In this document: piece by piece, positions 44,439 to 53,730 of the stretch
Position numbering within the stretch: position 1 is the stretch's first letter
Layout: each line of letters opens with the position of its first letter
NCBI RefSeq assembly: GCF_035998295.1
Contig: NZ_DASYHS010000024.1
Location: forward strand, 9,449-73,448
Source: DASYHS01 sp035998295
GTDB lineage: Bacteria > Pseudomonadota > Alphaproteobacteria > Azospirillales > Azospirillaceae
Length of the DNA: 64,000 nt
Reading direction: 5' to 3'
Made by a program: the position numbers and the translations under genes
Notes under the pieces: generated by a model
What the model was told of the DNA's origin: nothing
What the model saw: the letters and a program-made list of their open reading frames with translations, nothing else
The model's database searches: none

Positions 44439-47351
44439 CTAATGCGCCTCGGCCCAGCTCCGGCCGATGCCGGCATCGGCCACCAGCGGGACCGAGAGGC
44501 GGGCCGCGCCTTCCATCACGGTGCGCACGACCTCGGCCGTCTCCTGGGCCTCGCCCTCGGGTACCTCGAACAGCAGCTCGTCGTGGACCTGCAGCAGCAT
44601 GCGGCCGCTCAGCCCGGCCGCGGCCAGGGCCGGGGGCACGCGGACCATGGCGCGTTTGATGATGTCGGCGGCCGTGCCCTGGATCGGCGCGTTGATCGCC
44701 TGGCGCTCGGCGAAGCTGCGCCGGGCGGCGTTGCGCTCGGCGATGCCCTGGATGTTCAGGCGGCGGCCGAACAGCGTCGTCACGTAGCCGTGCTCGCGGC
44801 AGAAGCGCTTGGTGCGGTCCATGTAGTCGGCCAGCTCCGAGAAGCGCTCCAGGTACTGCTTGATGAAGGTGTTGGCCTCGCCGGCGGGGATGCCGAGCTG
44901 GCGGCCGAGCCCGAAGCCGGAGATGCCGTAGATGATGCCGAAGTTGATCGCCTTGGCCTTGCGCCGGATATCCGAGGTCATGGCGTCCAGCGGCACGCCG
45001 AACACCTGGCTGGCGGTCATCGCGTGGATGTCGATGCCGTCGCGGAACGCGTCCTGCAGCGCCGCGATCCCGGCCATCTCCGCGACCAGGCGCAGCTCGA
45101 TCTGGCTGTAGTCCACCGAGAGCAGGCGGAAGCCCTCGGGAGCGACGAAGGCCCCGCGGATGCGCCGGCCCTCCTCGGTGCGGATCGGGATGTTCTGGAG
45201 GTTCGGGTCGGTCGAGCTGAGCCGGCCGGTCGCCGTTGCCGCCAGCGAGAAGGAGGTGTGGACGCGCCCCGTGCCGTCGACCTGCTCCTGCAGGGCGTCG
45301 GTGTAGGTGCCCTTGAGCTTGGACAGCTGGCGCCAGTCCAGGACCTTCTGGACCATCGGGTGCAGGTCGACGAGCTGCTCCAGGACCGAGCTGTCGGTCG
45401 AATAGGCGCCGGTCTTGCCCTTCTTGCCGCCGGGCATGCCGAGCTGCTCGAACAGCACCTCGCCGAGCTGCTTGGGCGAGCCGACGTTGAAGGTGGCGCC
45501 GGACAGGCGGTGGACCTCCGCCTCCAGCTCGGCGAGCCGTCCCGAGAAGTCGCGCGACAGGCGCGCCAGCTCGTCGCGGTCGACCAGGACCCCCGCACTC
45601 TCCATGTCGGCCACCACCGGCGCCAGCGGCCGGTCCATCCCCTCGTAGACGGTGGTCATGCGCTCGAACACGAGGCGCGGCTTCAGCACGTGCCACAGGC
45701 GCAGCGTCACGTCCGCGTCCTCGGCCGCGTAGTCGCATGCCCGGTCGAGCGGGACGCGGTCGAAGGTGACCCGCGACTTGCCGGTCCCGGTCACCTCGTC
45801 GTAGCTGATCGTCGTGTAGCCGAAATGGATCTGGGCCAGCTCGTCCATGCCGTGGCCGTGGCGGCCGGTGTCCAGAACGTAGCTGAGCAGCATGGTGTCG
45901 TCGAACGGTGCCAGCCGGATGCCGTGCTGCCCGAACACCTGCATGTCGAACTTCAGGTTGTGCCCGACCTTGAGCACGCAGGGGTCCTCCAGCAGCGGCT
46001 TCAGCCGCGCGATCGCCTCATGCAGCGCGATCTGGCGCGGCGTGGCGTCGCCGGACAGGTCGAGGCCGCCCACCGTCGCATCCGGCGCCACGTGGCCGAG
46101 CGGGACGTAGCAGGCTTCCCCCGGCTCGACCGCGAGGCTGACGCCGACGAGCTTGCAGCTTCCAGGCGAGAGGCTGTCGGTCTCGGTGTCGACCGCGACG
46201 ATGCCGGCCTGGGCCGCCCGTTCGATCCAGCGCTCCAGGTCCTCCACCGTCTGCACCAGGACGCAGCGTCCCCGTCCCTCGGGCAGGTTCGGGCGCGGTG
46301 CTGCGCCGAGGCCCGCCACCTGCGCCGCCGTAGCGCCGGGCGCGTCCCCGGCCACCGCGTCCCCGGGCGCCGCTTCGCCGCTCCGCGCGGCGGCCGTGCC
46401 GTCCACCAGCCGGCCGTCCTTGCGCAGTTCCGCCTCCAGGCGCGCCACGGCCGAGCGGAAGCCCTGCTCGCGCAGGAAGGCGATCAGCTTGTCGTGGTCG
46501 GGCTCGCGAACGCGCAGGTCCCCGACCGGCACCGGCACTGGCACCTGGTCCTCCAGCCTGACGAGGCGCTTGGAGATGCGCGCCTGCTCGGCATAGGTCT
46601 GCAGGGCCTCGCGGCGCTTGGGCTGCTTGATCTCACCCGCGCGCTCCAGCAGGGCTTCCAGGCTGCCGTACTCGCCGATCAGCTGGGCCGCGGTCTTGAC
46701 GCCGATCCCGGGGACGCCCGGCACGTTGTCGACGCTGTCGCCGGCCAGCGCCTGGACGTCGACGACCTTCTCCGGGGCCACCCCGAACTTCTCCATCACC
46801 TCCTCGGCGCCGATGGCCTTGTTCTTGATGGGGTCCATCATGCGCACGCCGTCGCGCACGAGCTGCATCAGGTCCTTGTCGGAGGAGACGATCGTGACCT
46901 CGCGCCCCTGCTCGCGGGCGAGGCGGGCGTACGTCGCGATCAGGTCGTCGGCCTCGAAGCCCTCCAGCTCCAGGCAGGGCAGGCAGAACGCCTCGACCGC
47001 CTCGCGGATGATCGCGAACTGGGGGCGCAGCTCTTCCGGCGGGTCGCTGCGGTTGGCCTTGTACTCGGGGTAGATGTCGTTGCGGAAGTTCGCGCGCTTG
47101 GCGTCGAAGACGACCGCCACCGCCTCGGCGCCCAGGTCGGCCAGCAGCTTCATGATCATGTTGGTGAAGCCGAGGACGGCGTTCACCGGCGTGCCGTCGG
47201 GCCGGTTCAGGACGGGCAGGGCGTGGAAGGCGCGGAAGATGAACCCCGAGCCGTCGACGAGGTAGAGCGGCCCCATGCCCCGGGCATCGTCGGCTGCGGC
47301 CTCGGCGGCGGTGGCTGCGGCGGTCGGCGCGGGGGCGGCGAGGTCGGACAT
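44439..47351 (-). CDS. polA: DNA polymerase I
   Basis: A 970-residue replication and repair enzyme with all three activities. The 5'-3' exonuclease spans about 26-330 (LYLVDGSGFIFRAFHALP, VFDAKRANFRNDIYPEYKANR, YARLAREQGREVTIVSSDKDLMQL). The proofreading domain begins at about 385 (VDTETDSLS). The polymerase domain has motif A LSVDYSQIELR at about 747, motif B RRKAKAINFGIIYG, and motif C LQVHDELLFEVPE at about 920. An Ala/Gly linker (GEAAPGDAVAGDAPG) lies at about 330-350. The ATG 47351 start is preceded by an Ala-rich N-terminal extension of about 25 residues before the normal core. Confidence 0.95.
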   Translation of the reverse strand: MSDLAAPAPTAAATAAEAAADDARGMGPLYLVDGSGFIFRAFHALPVLNRPDGTPVNAVLGFTNMIMKLLADLGAEAVAVVFDAKRANFRNDIYPEYKANRSDPPEELRPQFAIIREAVEAFCLPCLELEGFEADDLIATYARLAREQGREVTIVSSDKDLMQLVRDGVRMMDPIKNKAIGAEEVMEKFGVAPEKVVDVQALAGDSVDNVPGVPGIGVKTAAQLIGEYGSLEALLERAGEIKQPKRREALQTYAEQARISKRLVRLEDQVPVPVPVGDLRVREPDHDKLIAFLREQGFRSAVARLEAELRKDGRLVDGTAAARSGEAAPGDAVAGDAPGATAAQVAGLGAAPRPNLPEGRGRCVLVQTVEDLERWIERAAQAGIVAVDTETDSLSPGSCKLVGVSLAVEPGEACYVPLGHVAPDATVGGLDLSGDATPRQIALHEAIARLKPLLEDPCVLKVGHNLKFDMQVFGQHGIRLAPFDDTMLLSYVLDTGRHGHGMDELAQIHFGYTTISYDEVTGTGKSRVTFDRVPLDRACDYAAEDADVTLRLWHVLKPRLVFERMTTVYEGMDRPLAPVVADMESAGVLVDRDELARLSRDFSGRLAELEAEVHRLSGATFNVGSPKQLGEVLFEQLGMPGGKKGKTGAYSTDSSVLEQLVDLHPMVQKVLDWRQLSKLKGTYTDALQEQVDGTGRVHTSFSLAATATGRLSSTDPNLQNIPIRTEEGRRIRGAFVAPEGFRLLSVDYSQIELRLVAEMAGIAALQDAFRDGIDIHAMTASQVFGVPLDAMTSDIRRKAKAINFGIIYGISGFGLGRQLGIPAGEANTFIKQYLERFSELADYMDRTKRFCREHGYVTTLFGRRLNIQGIAERNAARRSFAERQAINAPIQGTAADIIKRAMVRVPPALAAAGLSGRMLLQVHDELLFEVPEGEAQETAEVVRTVMEGAARLSVPLVADAGIGRSWAEAH

Positions 47352-47532
47352 GGCGGCTCTCTCGGACGGGGCGGTTCGGACTGGGGCGGTTCGGGTGGGG
47401 CAGTGCCAGAACATGGGCCAAGCCCGCGCGCGTGTCGAGTGTCCGTGCAGGCCGCGCCGATGCAGAAAGTGGATGCGGACGGGCCGGCGATGCGGTAGGG
47501 ATGAGGGCTGCCGGCCCGCGCGGGACGGCGAC

Positions 47533-47619
47533 GCGGGCGTGGCGGAATTGGCAGACGCGCCGGACTCAAAATCCGGTTCTGGTGACAGAGTGTCGGTTCG
47601 ACCCCGACCGCCCGCACCA
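47533..47619 (+). tRNA. tRNA-Leu (anticodon CAA)
   Basis: An 87-base tRNA with an encoded CCA at 47617-47619. The acceptor stem GCGGGCG pairs with CGCCCGC, and the anticodon stem CCGGA/TCCGG encloses the loop CTCAAAA, giving anticodon CAA (Leu TTG codon). There is a long variable arm (GGTGACAGAGTGTC) typical of a class II tRNA, and the T-arm contains GGTTCGACCCC. It stands alone between polA and a GFA gene. Confidence 0.93.
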
Positions 47620-47758
47620 ATCAACGGCCTCGGCCCCAGGGCCTCGATGCAGGCCCCCGCGTGACGCGTGTCCGGCGACGCAGGCCGTTGCGGTCTCCCG
47701 CCTTGCGGCCCGTCAGGCTGGGACGAGTTCCACCCCGACGAGAGAAGGTGGAGACTAC

Positions 47759-48223
47759 ATGAAGGAAGATCATCCAGGCCAGGCGGGCGGCTGCCGGTGC
47801 GGCCAGGTGAGGTTCGAGGTCGGCTCCAGGCCGCTTCTGACGATGGCCTGCCACTGCACGGGGTGCCAGCGCATGACCGCAAGCGCCTACTCCCTGAGCA
47901 CGCTTCATCTCAGCGCCTCTTTCAAGGTGACCCAGGGCGAGCCCGTCATCGGCGGGCTGCGCGGGCCGACCCGCCACTTCTTCTGCCCGCATTGCATGAG
48001 CTGGCTCTTCACGCGTCCGGAAGGCTTGGACGATTACGTCAACGTGCGTTCGACGATGCTGGACGATGCCCGGTCCTTCCGGCCCTTCATCGAAACCTAT
48101 ACCAGCGAGGCGCTGCCCTGGGCGCGGACGCCGGCCGTCCACAGCTTCGAGAAGTTCCCGCCGCCGGAGCTCTTCCCCGCCCTGGGCGCGGAGTTCGCCG
48201 AGAAGGTCGACCAAGGCTTCTGA
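47759..48223 (+). CDS. GFA (glutathione-dependent formaldehyde-activating) family protein
   Basis: A 154-residue zinc-binding GFA-fold protein. It has CRCGQVRFEV at about 12, the zinc or glutathione cysteines in CHCTGCQR at about 33-38, and FFCPHCMSWLF at about 75. The family name refers to glutathione-dependent formaldehyde-activating enzymes, but most members have no proven substrate. The GAAGGTGGAG site is seven bases before ATG 47759. It has no obvious partner; the ABC-F gene lies downstream. Confidence 0.88.
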   Translation: MKEDHPGQAGGCRCGQVRFEVGSRPLLTMACHCTGCQRMTASAYSLSTLHLSASFKVTQGEPVIGGLRGPTRHFFCPHCMSWLFTRPEGLDDYVNVRSTMLDDARSFRPFIETYTSEALPWARTPAVHSFEKFPPPELFPALGAEFAEKVDQGF

Positions 48224-48340
48224 TCCGCCGCGTTCTGAGGTCCGGGCCGGCCGGGCGGCCGGCCCGCGCACTTGAACCGGCGTCGCGTCCACACTAGGTT
48301 TTGACCCGTCACCAATCCAGGCAGGATGTTTTCAGAAATG

Positions 48341-48388
48341 GATCACGCCCCCGAAACGACGGCACTTCGCTTCGCTTCTCGGGGGATC
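48341..48388 (+). promoter_or_regulatory. Leader hairpin that could hide the ABC-F ribosome-binding site
   Basis: GATC and CCCC-CGA at 48341-48354 can pair with TCGGGG and GATC at 48379-48388. The right arm contains GGGGGA at 48381, the ribosome-binding site ten bases before the ABC-F start. A short leader frame beginning at ATG 48326 runs through the hairpin and overlaps the ABC-F start in another frame. This is the arrangement of translational attenuation, as known for some ABC-F resistance genes. Confidence 0.45.
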
Positions 48389-48395
48389 GTACTCC

Positions 48396-50003
48396 ATGCC
48401 TGCCTCTATTTCGATTTCCGGCCTTTCATGGTCGACGCCTGACGGCCATAGGCTTTTCTCGGACCTCGACTTCTCGTTCGGCGCCGAGCGCGCGGGGCTC
48501 GTCGGCCGGAACGGCGTCGGGAAAACGACCCTTCTCAAGCTGATTGCCGGCGAGCTCGCCCCCGGGACGGGAAGCGTGTCCGTCACCGGCAGGCTGGGCG
48601 TCCTTCGCCAGACCGTGCAGGTGGGGCCGGACGAGACGGTCGCCGACCTGTTCGGCGTCTCGGACGCCCTGGCCGTCCTGCGCCGGGCCGAGGCGGGCGA
48701 AGCCTCCGCGGAGGAGCTTGCGGCCGCCGATTGGACCCTGGAGGCGCGCATCGCGGCGGCCCTCGGGCGCGTCGGCCTGGACGCCGGGCAGGACGCCCGG
48801 CTGGCCATGCTGTCCGGCGGGCAGCGCACGCGGGCCGGCCTCGCGGCCCTCGTCTTCCGCGAACCCGACCTCCTCCTCCTGGACGAGCCGAGCAACGACC
48901 TCGACCGCGAGGGCCGCCGGGCATTGATCGACCTGCTGGCCGGCTGGCGGGCCGGCGCGGTCGTCGTCAGCCACGACCGGGAACTGCTGGACACGATGGA
49001 CGCCATCGTGGAACTGACCTCGCTGGGCGCGCGGCGCTACGGCGGCAACTGGAGCCACTACCGCGAACGCAAGGCGATCGAGCTCGCCGCCGCCCGGCAC
49101 GACCTGGCGGATGCCGAGAAGCGCGTCGCCGATGCCGCCCGCAGCGCACAGGCGACGGCCGAGCGGCAGGCGCGCAGGGACCGGGCGGGGCGGAAGAAGG
49201 CCGCCAAGGGGGACATGCCCCGGATACTGATCGGCATGCTCGAGGACAGGAGCGAGGGCACGAGCGGCGGGAACGCCCGTCTGGCCGAACGCCGGCGCGC
49301 GCAGGCCGCCGAAGCCGCGGCCGGCGCGCGTGAACGGATCGAAATCCTCCAGCCGCTGACCGTCCACGTCCCGTCGACCGGGCTTGCGCCGACCAGGACC
49401 GTCCTGAAGCTGGACGGCGTGACCGCCGGATACGAACCCGGCATGCCCGTCATCCGCGACCTGTCCCTTACCGTGGTCGGGCCCGAGCGTCTCGCCGTCG
49501 CCGGCCCCAACGGGTCCGGCAAGACGACGCTGCTCGCCGTCGTCGCGGGCAGGCTCCGGCCCTGGAGGGGCACGGCCCGGACCATGGTCGGACATGCGAT
49601 GCTCGACCAGCGGGTGAGCCTGCTCGACCCGACGGTCTCGATCCGGGACAACTTCCGGCGGCTCAACCCCGAGGCCGACGAGAACGCGTGCCGGGCGGCG
49701 CTCGCCCGCTTCATGTTCCGTGCCGACGTGGCTCTAAAGGCCGTTTCGACGCTCAGCGGAGGGCAGGTGCTGCGCGCGGGGCTCGCTTGCGTGCTCGGCG
49801 GGTCGGCACCGCCGCCTCTCCTGATCCTGGACGAGCCGACGAACCATCTGGACGTCGATTCCATCGAGGCGGTCGAGGCCGGCCTGCGTGCCTATGACGG
49901 CGCCCTCCTGATCGTCAGCCACGACGAGGCGTTCCTCGGCAATGTCGGGATCTCGCGGACGCTCGACCTTCAGGCGCCAGGGCGGCGCGGGGAAGGGGAA
50001 TGA
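48396..50003 (+). CDS. ABC-F family ATPase
   Basis: A 535-residue soluble protein with two ABC domains and no membrane part, of the ABC-F (ribosome-associated) type. Walker A sites are GRNGVGKTTLLK at about 36 and GPNGSGKTTLLA at about 370. Signatures are LSGGQRTRAGLA at about 138 and LSGGQVLRAGLAC at about 450, and Walker B sites LLLLDEPSNDLD and LLILDEPTNHLD. A charged coiled-coil linker lies between, at about 230-320 (AQATAERQARRDRAGRKKAAKG). ABC-F proteins rescue stalled ribosomes or protect against antibiotics. It is downstream of a leader hairpin. Confidence 0.92.
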   Translation: MPASISISGLSWSTPDGHRLFSDLDFSFGAERAGLVGRNGVGKTTLLKLIAGELAPGTGSVSVTGRLGVLRQTVQVGPDETVADLFGVSDALAVLRRAEAGEASAEELAAADWTLEARIAAALGRVGLDAGQDARLAMLSGGQRTRAGLAALVFREPDLLLLDEPSNDLDREGRRALIDLLAGWRAGAVVVSHDRELLDTMDAIVELTSLGARRYGGNWSHYRERKAIELAAARHDLADAEKRVADAARSAQATAERQARRDRAGRKKAAKGDMPRILIGMLEDRSEGTSGGNARLAERRRAQAAEAAAGARERIEILQPLTVHVPSTGLAPTRTVLKLDGVTAGYEPGMPVIRDLSLTVVGPERLAVAGPNGSGKTTLLAVVAGRLRPWRGTARTMVGHAMLDQRVSLLDPTVSIRDNFRRLNPEADENACRAALARFMFRADVALKAVSTLSGGQVLRAGLACVLGGSAPPPLLILDEPTNHLDVDSIEAVEAGLRAYDGALLIVSHDEAFLGNVGISRTLDLQAPGRRGEGE

Positions 50004-50116
50004 CGTCGCGTTCGGCGTCGACCTGTACGGTTCCGCCTTGCTTTCCGCGCTGCCGATCCGTCCATGATACCCGGGAGCGATCGTGGCGCGAGCCGAACCG
50101 GATGGGAGCGGGCGGG

Positions 50117-51088
50117 ATGAGGGGCGTATTCTTCTCCGTGGTCGAGGCGATCGGGGCGACGCCGCTGGTGCGGCTGGACCGCCTGACGCGCGCTCGCGGC
50201 CTGGACGGCACCATCCTGGCCAAGCTCGACTATCTCAGTCCGGGTTTCTCCAAGAAGGACCGGGCGGCGCGGGGCATCATCGAGGAGGCGGAGCGGGACG
50301 GCTCCCTGCGCCCCGGCCAGACCGTGGTCGAGCTGACGTCCGGCAACATGGGGACGGGCCTCGCGATCGTCTGCGCCGTGAAGGGCCATCCCTTCGTCGC
50401 CGTAATGTCGAAAGGCAACTCGGAAGAGCGCGCGCGCATGATGCGTGCGCTCGGCGCCGAGGTCGTGCTCGTCGACCAGCTGCCCGGCTCGGTGCCGGGC
50501 CAGGTCTCGGGCGGCGACCTGGAACTCGTCGAGCAGGCCGCCCGGAGGCTGACCGAGGAGCGGGGGGCGTTCCGGGCCGACCAGTTCCACCGCGACGGCA
50601 ACCGGCTCGCGCATCAGCGCACCACCGGGCCGGAGCTGTGGGAGCAGAGCGAGGGCGGGATCGACGCGTTCGCGGATTTCCTCGGCACGGGCGGCACCTA
50701 TGCGGGCGTCACGACGGCGCTGAAGGAGCGCAACCCCGCGATACGGTGCTACGCGGTCGAGCCGGCGGGCGCCGCGGCGGCGGCGGGCGAGCCGGTGACG
50801 CAGCCGAACCATCCGATCCAGGGCGGCGGCTACGCCATGGGCGACCTCGCGTTCATGCGCGGCGTACCGGTCGACGGCTACCTCCAGGTGACGGGCGACG
50901 AGGCGCGGCGGACGGCCCGGGCGCTGGCGGCCCAGGAGGGCATCTTCGGCGGCTTCTCGGCCGGCGCCAACGTCGCCGCCGCGTGCCGGCTCCTCGCCGG
51001 GCCGGAGCGGGGCCGGACGGTCGCGGTCGTGATCTGCGACTCCGGGCTCAAATACCTGTCGACCGACCTCTGGTCGCAGGAGGAGTAG
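50117..51088 (+). CDS. Cysteine synthase-like PLP-dependent enzyme
   Basis: A 323-residue member of the beta-family (fold type II) PLP enzymes, near cysteine synthase. The PLP lysine is in SPGFSKKDRAARG at about 40-52 (normally NPGGSVKDR). The SGNMGTGLAI loop at about 77 matches the STGNTGIGLA loop of the family, with a substituted first residue. The glycine-rich FLGTGGTYAGV at about 190 and ICDSGLKYLS close the fold. ATG 50117 follows GGGAGCGGG. It overlaps the end of the convergent sigma factor by 41 bases. The exact reaction is uncertain. Confidence 0.85.
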   Translation: MRGVFFSVVEAIGATPLVRLDRLTRARGLDGTILAKLDYLSPGFSKKDRAARGIIEEAERDGSLRPGQTVVELTSGNMGTGLAIVCAVKGHPFVAVMSKGNSEERARMMRALGAEVVLVDQLPGSVPGQVSGGDLELVEQAARRLTEERGAFRADQFHRDGNRLAHQRTTGPELWEQSEGGIDAFADFLGTGGTYAGVTTALKERNPAIRCYAVEPAGAAAAAGEPVTQPNHPIQGGGYAMGDLAFMRGVPVDGYLQVTGDEARRTARALAAQEGIFGGFSAGANVAAACRLLAGPERGRTVAVVICDSGLKYLSTDLWSQEE

Positions 51089-52337
51089 CGACGCCGTCCT
51101 TCTGGAGCCGGTCGAGGTGCAGGCGGATATGGGCCGCCTCGGCGGCGGTGTTGGCGAGCGCGATGGCCTGGTCGAAGGCGACCCGCGCTTCCTCCCCGCG
51201 GCCGAGCTGCAGCAGCAGGGCACCCCTCACCCCGAAGAAGTGGAAATAGCCCGACAGCCGCGGGGCCAGCGGCTCGATCATGTCGAGGGCCGCCGCCGGG
51301 CCGCGCGTCTTGGCGACGGCGACCGCCCGGTTCAGCGTGACGACGGGCGAGGGCTGCATGCGCTCCAGCATCGCGTAGAGCCGGTCGATCTGGGCCCAGT
51401 CCGTGTGCTCGGCCCGTGCGGCGCGGGCGTGCAGGCCGGCGATCGCCGCCTGGACCTGGTAGGGGCCGGGGCGGGCATGGCGCATCGCCTTGTCGATCAG
51501 CGCCAGCCCCTCGGCGATGAGCCTGCCGTCCCACAGGCCCCGGTCCTGGTCCTCCAGGAGCACGATCTCCCCGTTCGCGTCCAGCCGCGCGGGCGTGCGC
51601 GCGTGCTGCAGGAGCAGCAATGCCGTCAGCCCCATGACCTCGGGCTCGCCGCGGAAAAGCCGCAGCAGCAGCCGGGCAAGCCGGATCGCCTCGTCGCACA
51701 GCGGCCGCCGCCGCGCCGCCGCCTCGCCGGAGGCCGAATATCCCTCGTTGAAGACCAGGTAGATCATCGCCGCGACGGCGGCGAGGCGCTCCGCGCGCTC
51801 GGGCGCGCCCGGCGTCTCGAACGCGACCCCGGCCTTGGCGATGCGGTTCTTGGCCCGGGTGATGCGCTGCTCCATCGCGCTTTCCCCGACCAGGAAGGCG
51901 CGCGCGATCTGCGCCACCGACAGCCCACTGACGATGCGCAGCGCGAGCGCGACCTGATGGGCCGCCGGCAGGTCGGGGTGGCAGCAGATGAACAGCAGGC
52001 GCAGGATGTCGTCGCGGTAGTCCGCGTCGTCGAGCCGCTCGGCGATCGCGGTCTCGGCGTCGTCGAGGTCGGAGACGAGCTCGTCGTCTTCGGGCAGCGG
52101 CTCCTGCCTGCCGCGGCGGCGGATGTGGTCGATCGCCACGTTCCGCCCGACGAAGATGAGCCAGGCCGCCGGGTCCCGCGGCGGGCCGTTGCGCGGCCAG
52201 GCCTTCAGCGCACGCAGGCACGCCTCCTGGAACGCCTCCTCGGCCGTGTCGAGGTCGCGGAAATGGCGCAGGAGCGCGCCGACCGCCTGCGGGCGCGCCG
52301 CCGACAGCGCCGCATCGATCCAGGCGGCGTCGCTCAC
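51048..52337 (-). CDS. ECF sigma factor, ECF42 type, with C-terminal extension
   Basis: A 429-residue ECF sigma factor, longer than the usual 180-200. Sigma region 2 (HFRDLDTAEEAFQEACLRALKAW, PAAWLIFVGRNVAIDHIRRRGR) and region 4 (VALALRIVSGLSVAQIARAFLVGESAMEQRITRAK) lie at about 20-185. The rest is a helical TPR-like extension (about 200-410) with YLVFNEGYSASG and TPVVTLNRAVAVAK. Long sigma factors with a TPR-like C-terminus next to DGPF/YCII genes define the ECF42 group. Its GTG start overlaps the YCII stop by four bases. No anti-sigma gene is present; the extension replaces that control. Confidence 0.9.
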   Translation of the reverse strand: MSDAAWIDAALSAARPQAVGALLRHFRDLDTAEEAFQEACLRALKAWPRNGPPRDPAAWLIFVGRNVAIDHIRRRGRQEPLPEDDELVSDLDDAETAIAERLDDADYRDDILRLLFICCHPDLPAAHQVALALRIVSGLSVAQIARAFLVGESAMEQRITRAKNRIAKAGVAFETPGAPERAERLAAVAAMIYLVFNEGYSASGEAAARRRPLCDEAIRLARLLLRLFRGEPEVMGLTALLLLQHARTPARLDANGEIVLLEDQDRGLWDGRLIAEGLALIDKAMRHARPGPYQVQAAIAGLHARAARAEHTDWAQIDRLYAMLERMQPSPVVTLNRAVAVAKTRGPAAALDMIEPLAPRLSGYFHFFGVRGALLLQLGRGEEARVAFDQAIALANTAAEAAHIRLHLDRLQKDGVATPPATRGRSTGI

Positions 52338-52705
52338 GTCGGCAGGTTCCCCGGCCGGAGCAGGAGCAGCGGCCGGATCTCGTACGCGCCCTGGCTCGGG
52401 TTCGCCTGCGCCAGGGCGCGCGCGATCCCGATCGCCTCGTCGAGCCCGTCGCAGTCCACGACGTAGAAGCCGAGGAGCTGCTCCTTGGTCTCGGCGAACG
52501 GACCGTCGATCACCAGCGGCTCGTCCCGCTTCCTGAGCGTGGTCGCCGCGGTCGTCGGCATCAGGCGGGCGACCGGCCCGAGCTTGCTCCGCTCGGCGAG
52601 CCCGCGCTGGACGGCCGCGAGGCGGTCCATCACCGCGTCCTCCTCCTCCTTCGACCAGGCGCCGACGGCCGCTTCGGAGTCGTAGCAGAGGATGGCGTAG
52701 AGCAT
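52334..52705 (-). CDS. YCII/DGPF family protein linked to ECF42 sigma
   Basis: A 123-residue YciI-type ferredoxin-like protein. The signature DGPFAETKEQLLGFYVVDC is at about 66-84. It starts with MLYAILCYDSE and ends with an IRPLLLLRPGN strand. These proteins are always found with ECF42 sigma factors and are proposed targets or partners of them; their biochemical role is not settled. A possible ECF-type promoter element, TTCTCGAC on the minus strand at 52761-52768, lies about 60 bases upstream of the start. Confidence 0.88.
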   Translation of the reverse strand: MLYAILCYDSEAAVGAWSKEEEDAVMDRLAAVQRGLAERSKLGPVARLMPTTAATTLRKRDEPLVIDGPFAETKEQLLGFYVVDCDGLDEAIGIARALAQANPSQGAYEIRPLLLLRPGNLPT

Positions 52706-52776
52706 GTGACGGTCCCTCGTTCCTTATCTCTCGAACGAGTATGCCGGCCGCCGGCGCGGCGTCGAGAACAAACTCC

Positions 52777-53676
52777 TCAGGCGCTGGCGGCGGGCCGCGC
52801 GTCCGGCGAGGCCGGGGCCTTCGTCCAGGCGCCGGCCCCCGTCCACACCGCGTGCCCGTCGAAGCCGAGCCCGGCCAGGAATGCCGACAGGCTGCCGATT
52901 CGCCCCGGATCGGCCGTGAACAGCATGCGGTCGCCGCCCGGCGCCGCCGGCCGGGCGGGCAGTGCGGCGAGCACGTTCGCGAGCCGCCGCGCCACCGCGG
53001 GCGCGGGATCGATCCAATGAACCTCGCGCGGGGCGGCATCGCGGAACACGTCGAGCAGCAGCGGGTAATGCGTGCATCCCAGCGCCACCGCGTCCACCGG
53101 GGCGCCCTCGTCTTCGAACAGCGGGGCCAGGATCCCGCGGACAAGCTCGCGGCTCACGGGGCGGTCGCGCATGCGGTCCTCGGCGAGCGGCGCCAGCAGT
53201 GGCGAGCCGACGCGCACCACCCGGCAATCGCCCGCGAAGGTGCGGATCAGGTCGTCGACATAGCTGCGCCGCGCCGTGCCCGCGGTGGCGAGCAGCCCGA
53301 TGACGCGGGTGCGCGACAGCGCCGCGGCCGGCTTGATCGGCGGCACGACCCCGACCACCGGCACGTCGAGCCGGGCGCGCAGGTCGTCGAGGACGACCGT
53401 GCTCGCGGTGTTGCAGGCCACCACGAGCGCGTCGCCCCCGTGGGCCGCGAGCACGCCGGTCGCGACGTCGCGGATCCGGCGGACGAGGTCGGCCTCCTCG
53501 ATCCCGCCATAGGGGAAGGCTTCGTTGTCCGCGACGTAGGTCACCGCGAGGCCGGGCAGCGCCTCGCGGATCGCGCGCACGACCGTGAGGCCGCCGACGC
53601 CGGAATCGACGACGACGATCCGGCCCGCCGGACCGGCGGGCCAGGGGAGGGGGGCTGTCGGCTGTTCGTGCTGCAT
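52777..53676 (-). CDS. murI: Glutamate racemase MurI
   Basis: A 299-residue enzyme that supplies D-glutamate for peptidoglycan. The VDSGVGGLTV region at about 24 is the Asp/Glu racemase entry; the first catalytic Cys is in VVACNTASTV at about 90 and the second in ALGCTHYPLL at about 200. ATG 53676 is preferred; the frame extends to a TTG at 53727, but those residues do not match. It is the third gene of an operon-like set with the phosphodiesterase and the KamA-family protein. Confidence 0.92.
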   Translation of the reverse strand: MQHEQPTAPLPWPAGPAGRIVVVDSGVGGLTVVRAIREALPGLAVTYVADNEAFPYGGIEEADLVRRIRDVATGVLAAHGGDALVVACNTASTVVLDDLRARLDVPVVGVVPPIKPAAALSRTRVIGLLATAGTARRSYVDDLIRTFAGDCRVVRVGSPLLAPLAEDRMRDRPVSRELVRGILAPLFEDEGAPVDAVALGCTHYPLLLDVFRDAAPREVHWIDPAPAVARRLANVLAALPARPAAPGGDRMLFTADPGRIGSLSAFLAGLGFDGHAVWTGAGAWTKAPASPDARPAASA

Positions 53677-53730
53677 GGCGCCGCGGGTTCCCGGCTGATG
53701 GGACGGAGGAACAGTCTGCCGCCGCAACGG

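Noticed and set aside
44442..47498. Thousand-codon frame antisense to polA
   Set aside because: Composition is compatible with a shadow of polA, which has all motifs on the other strand.
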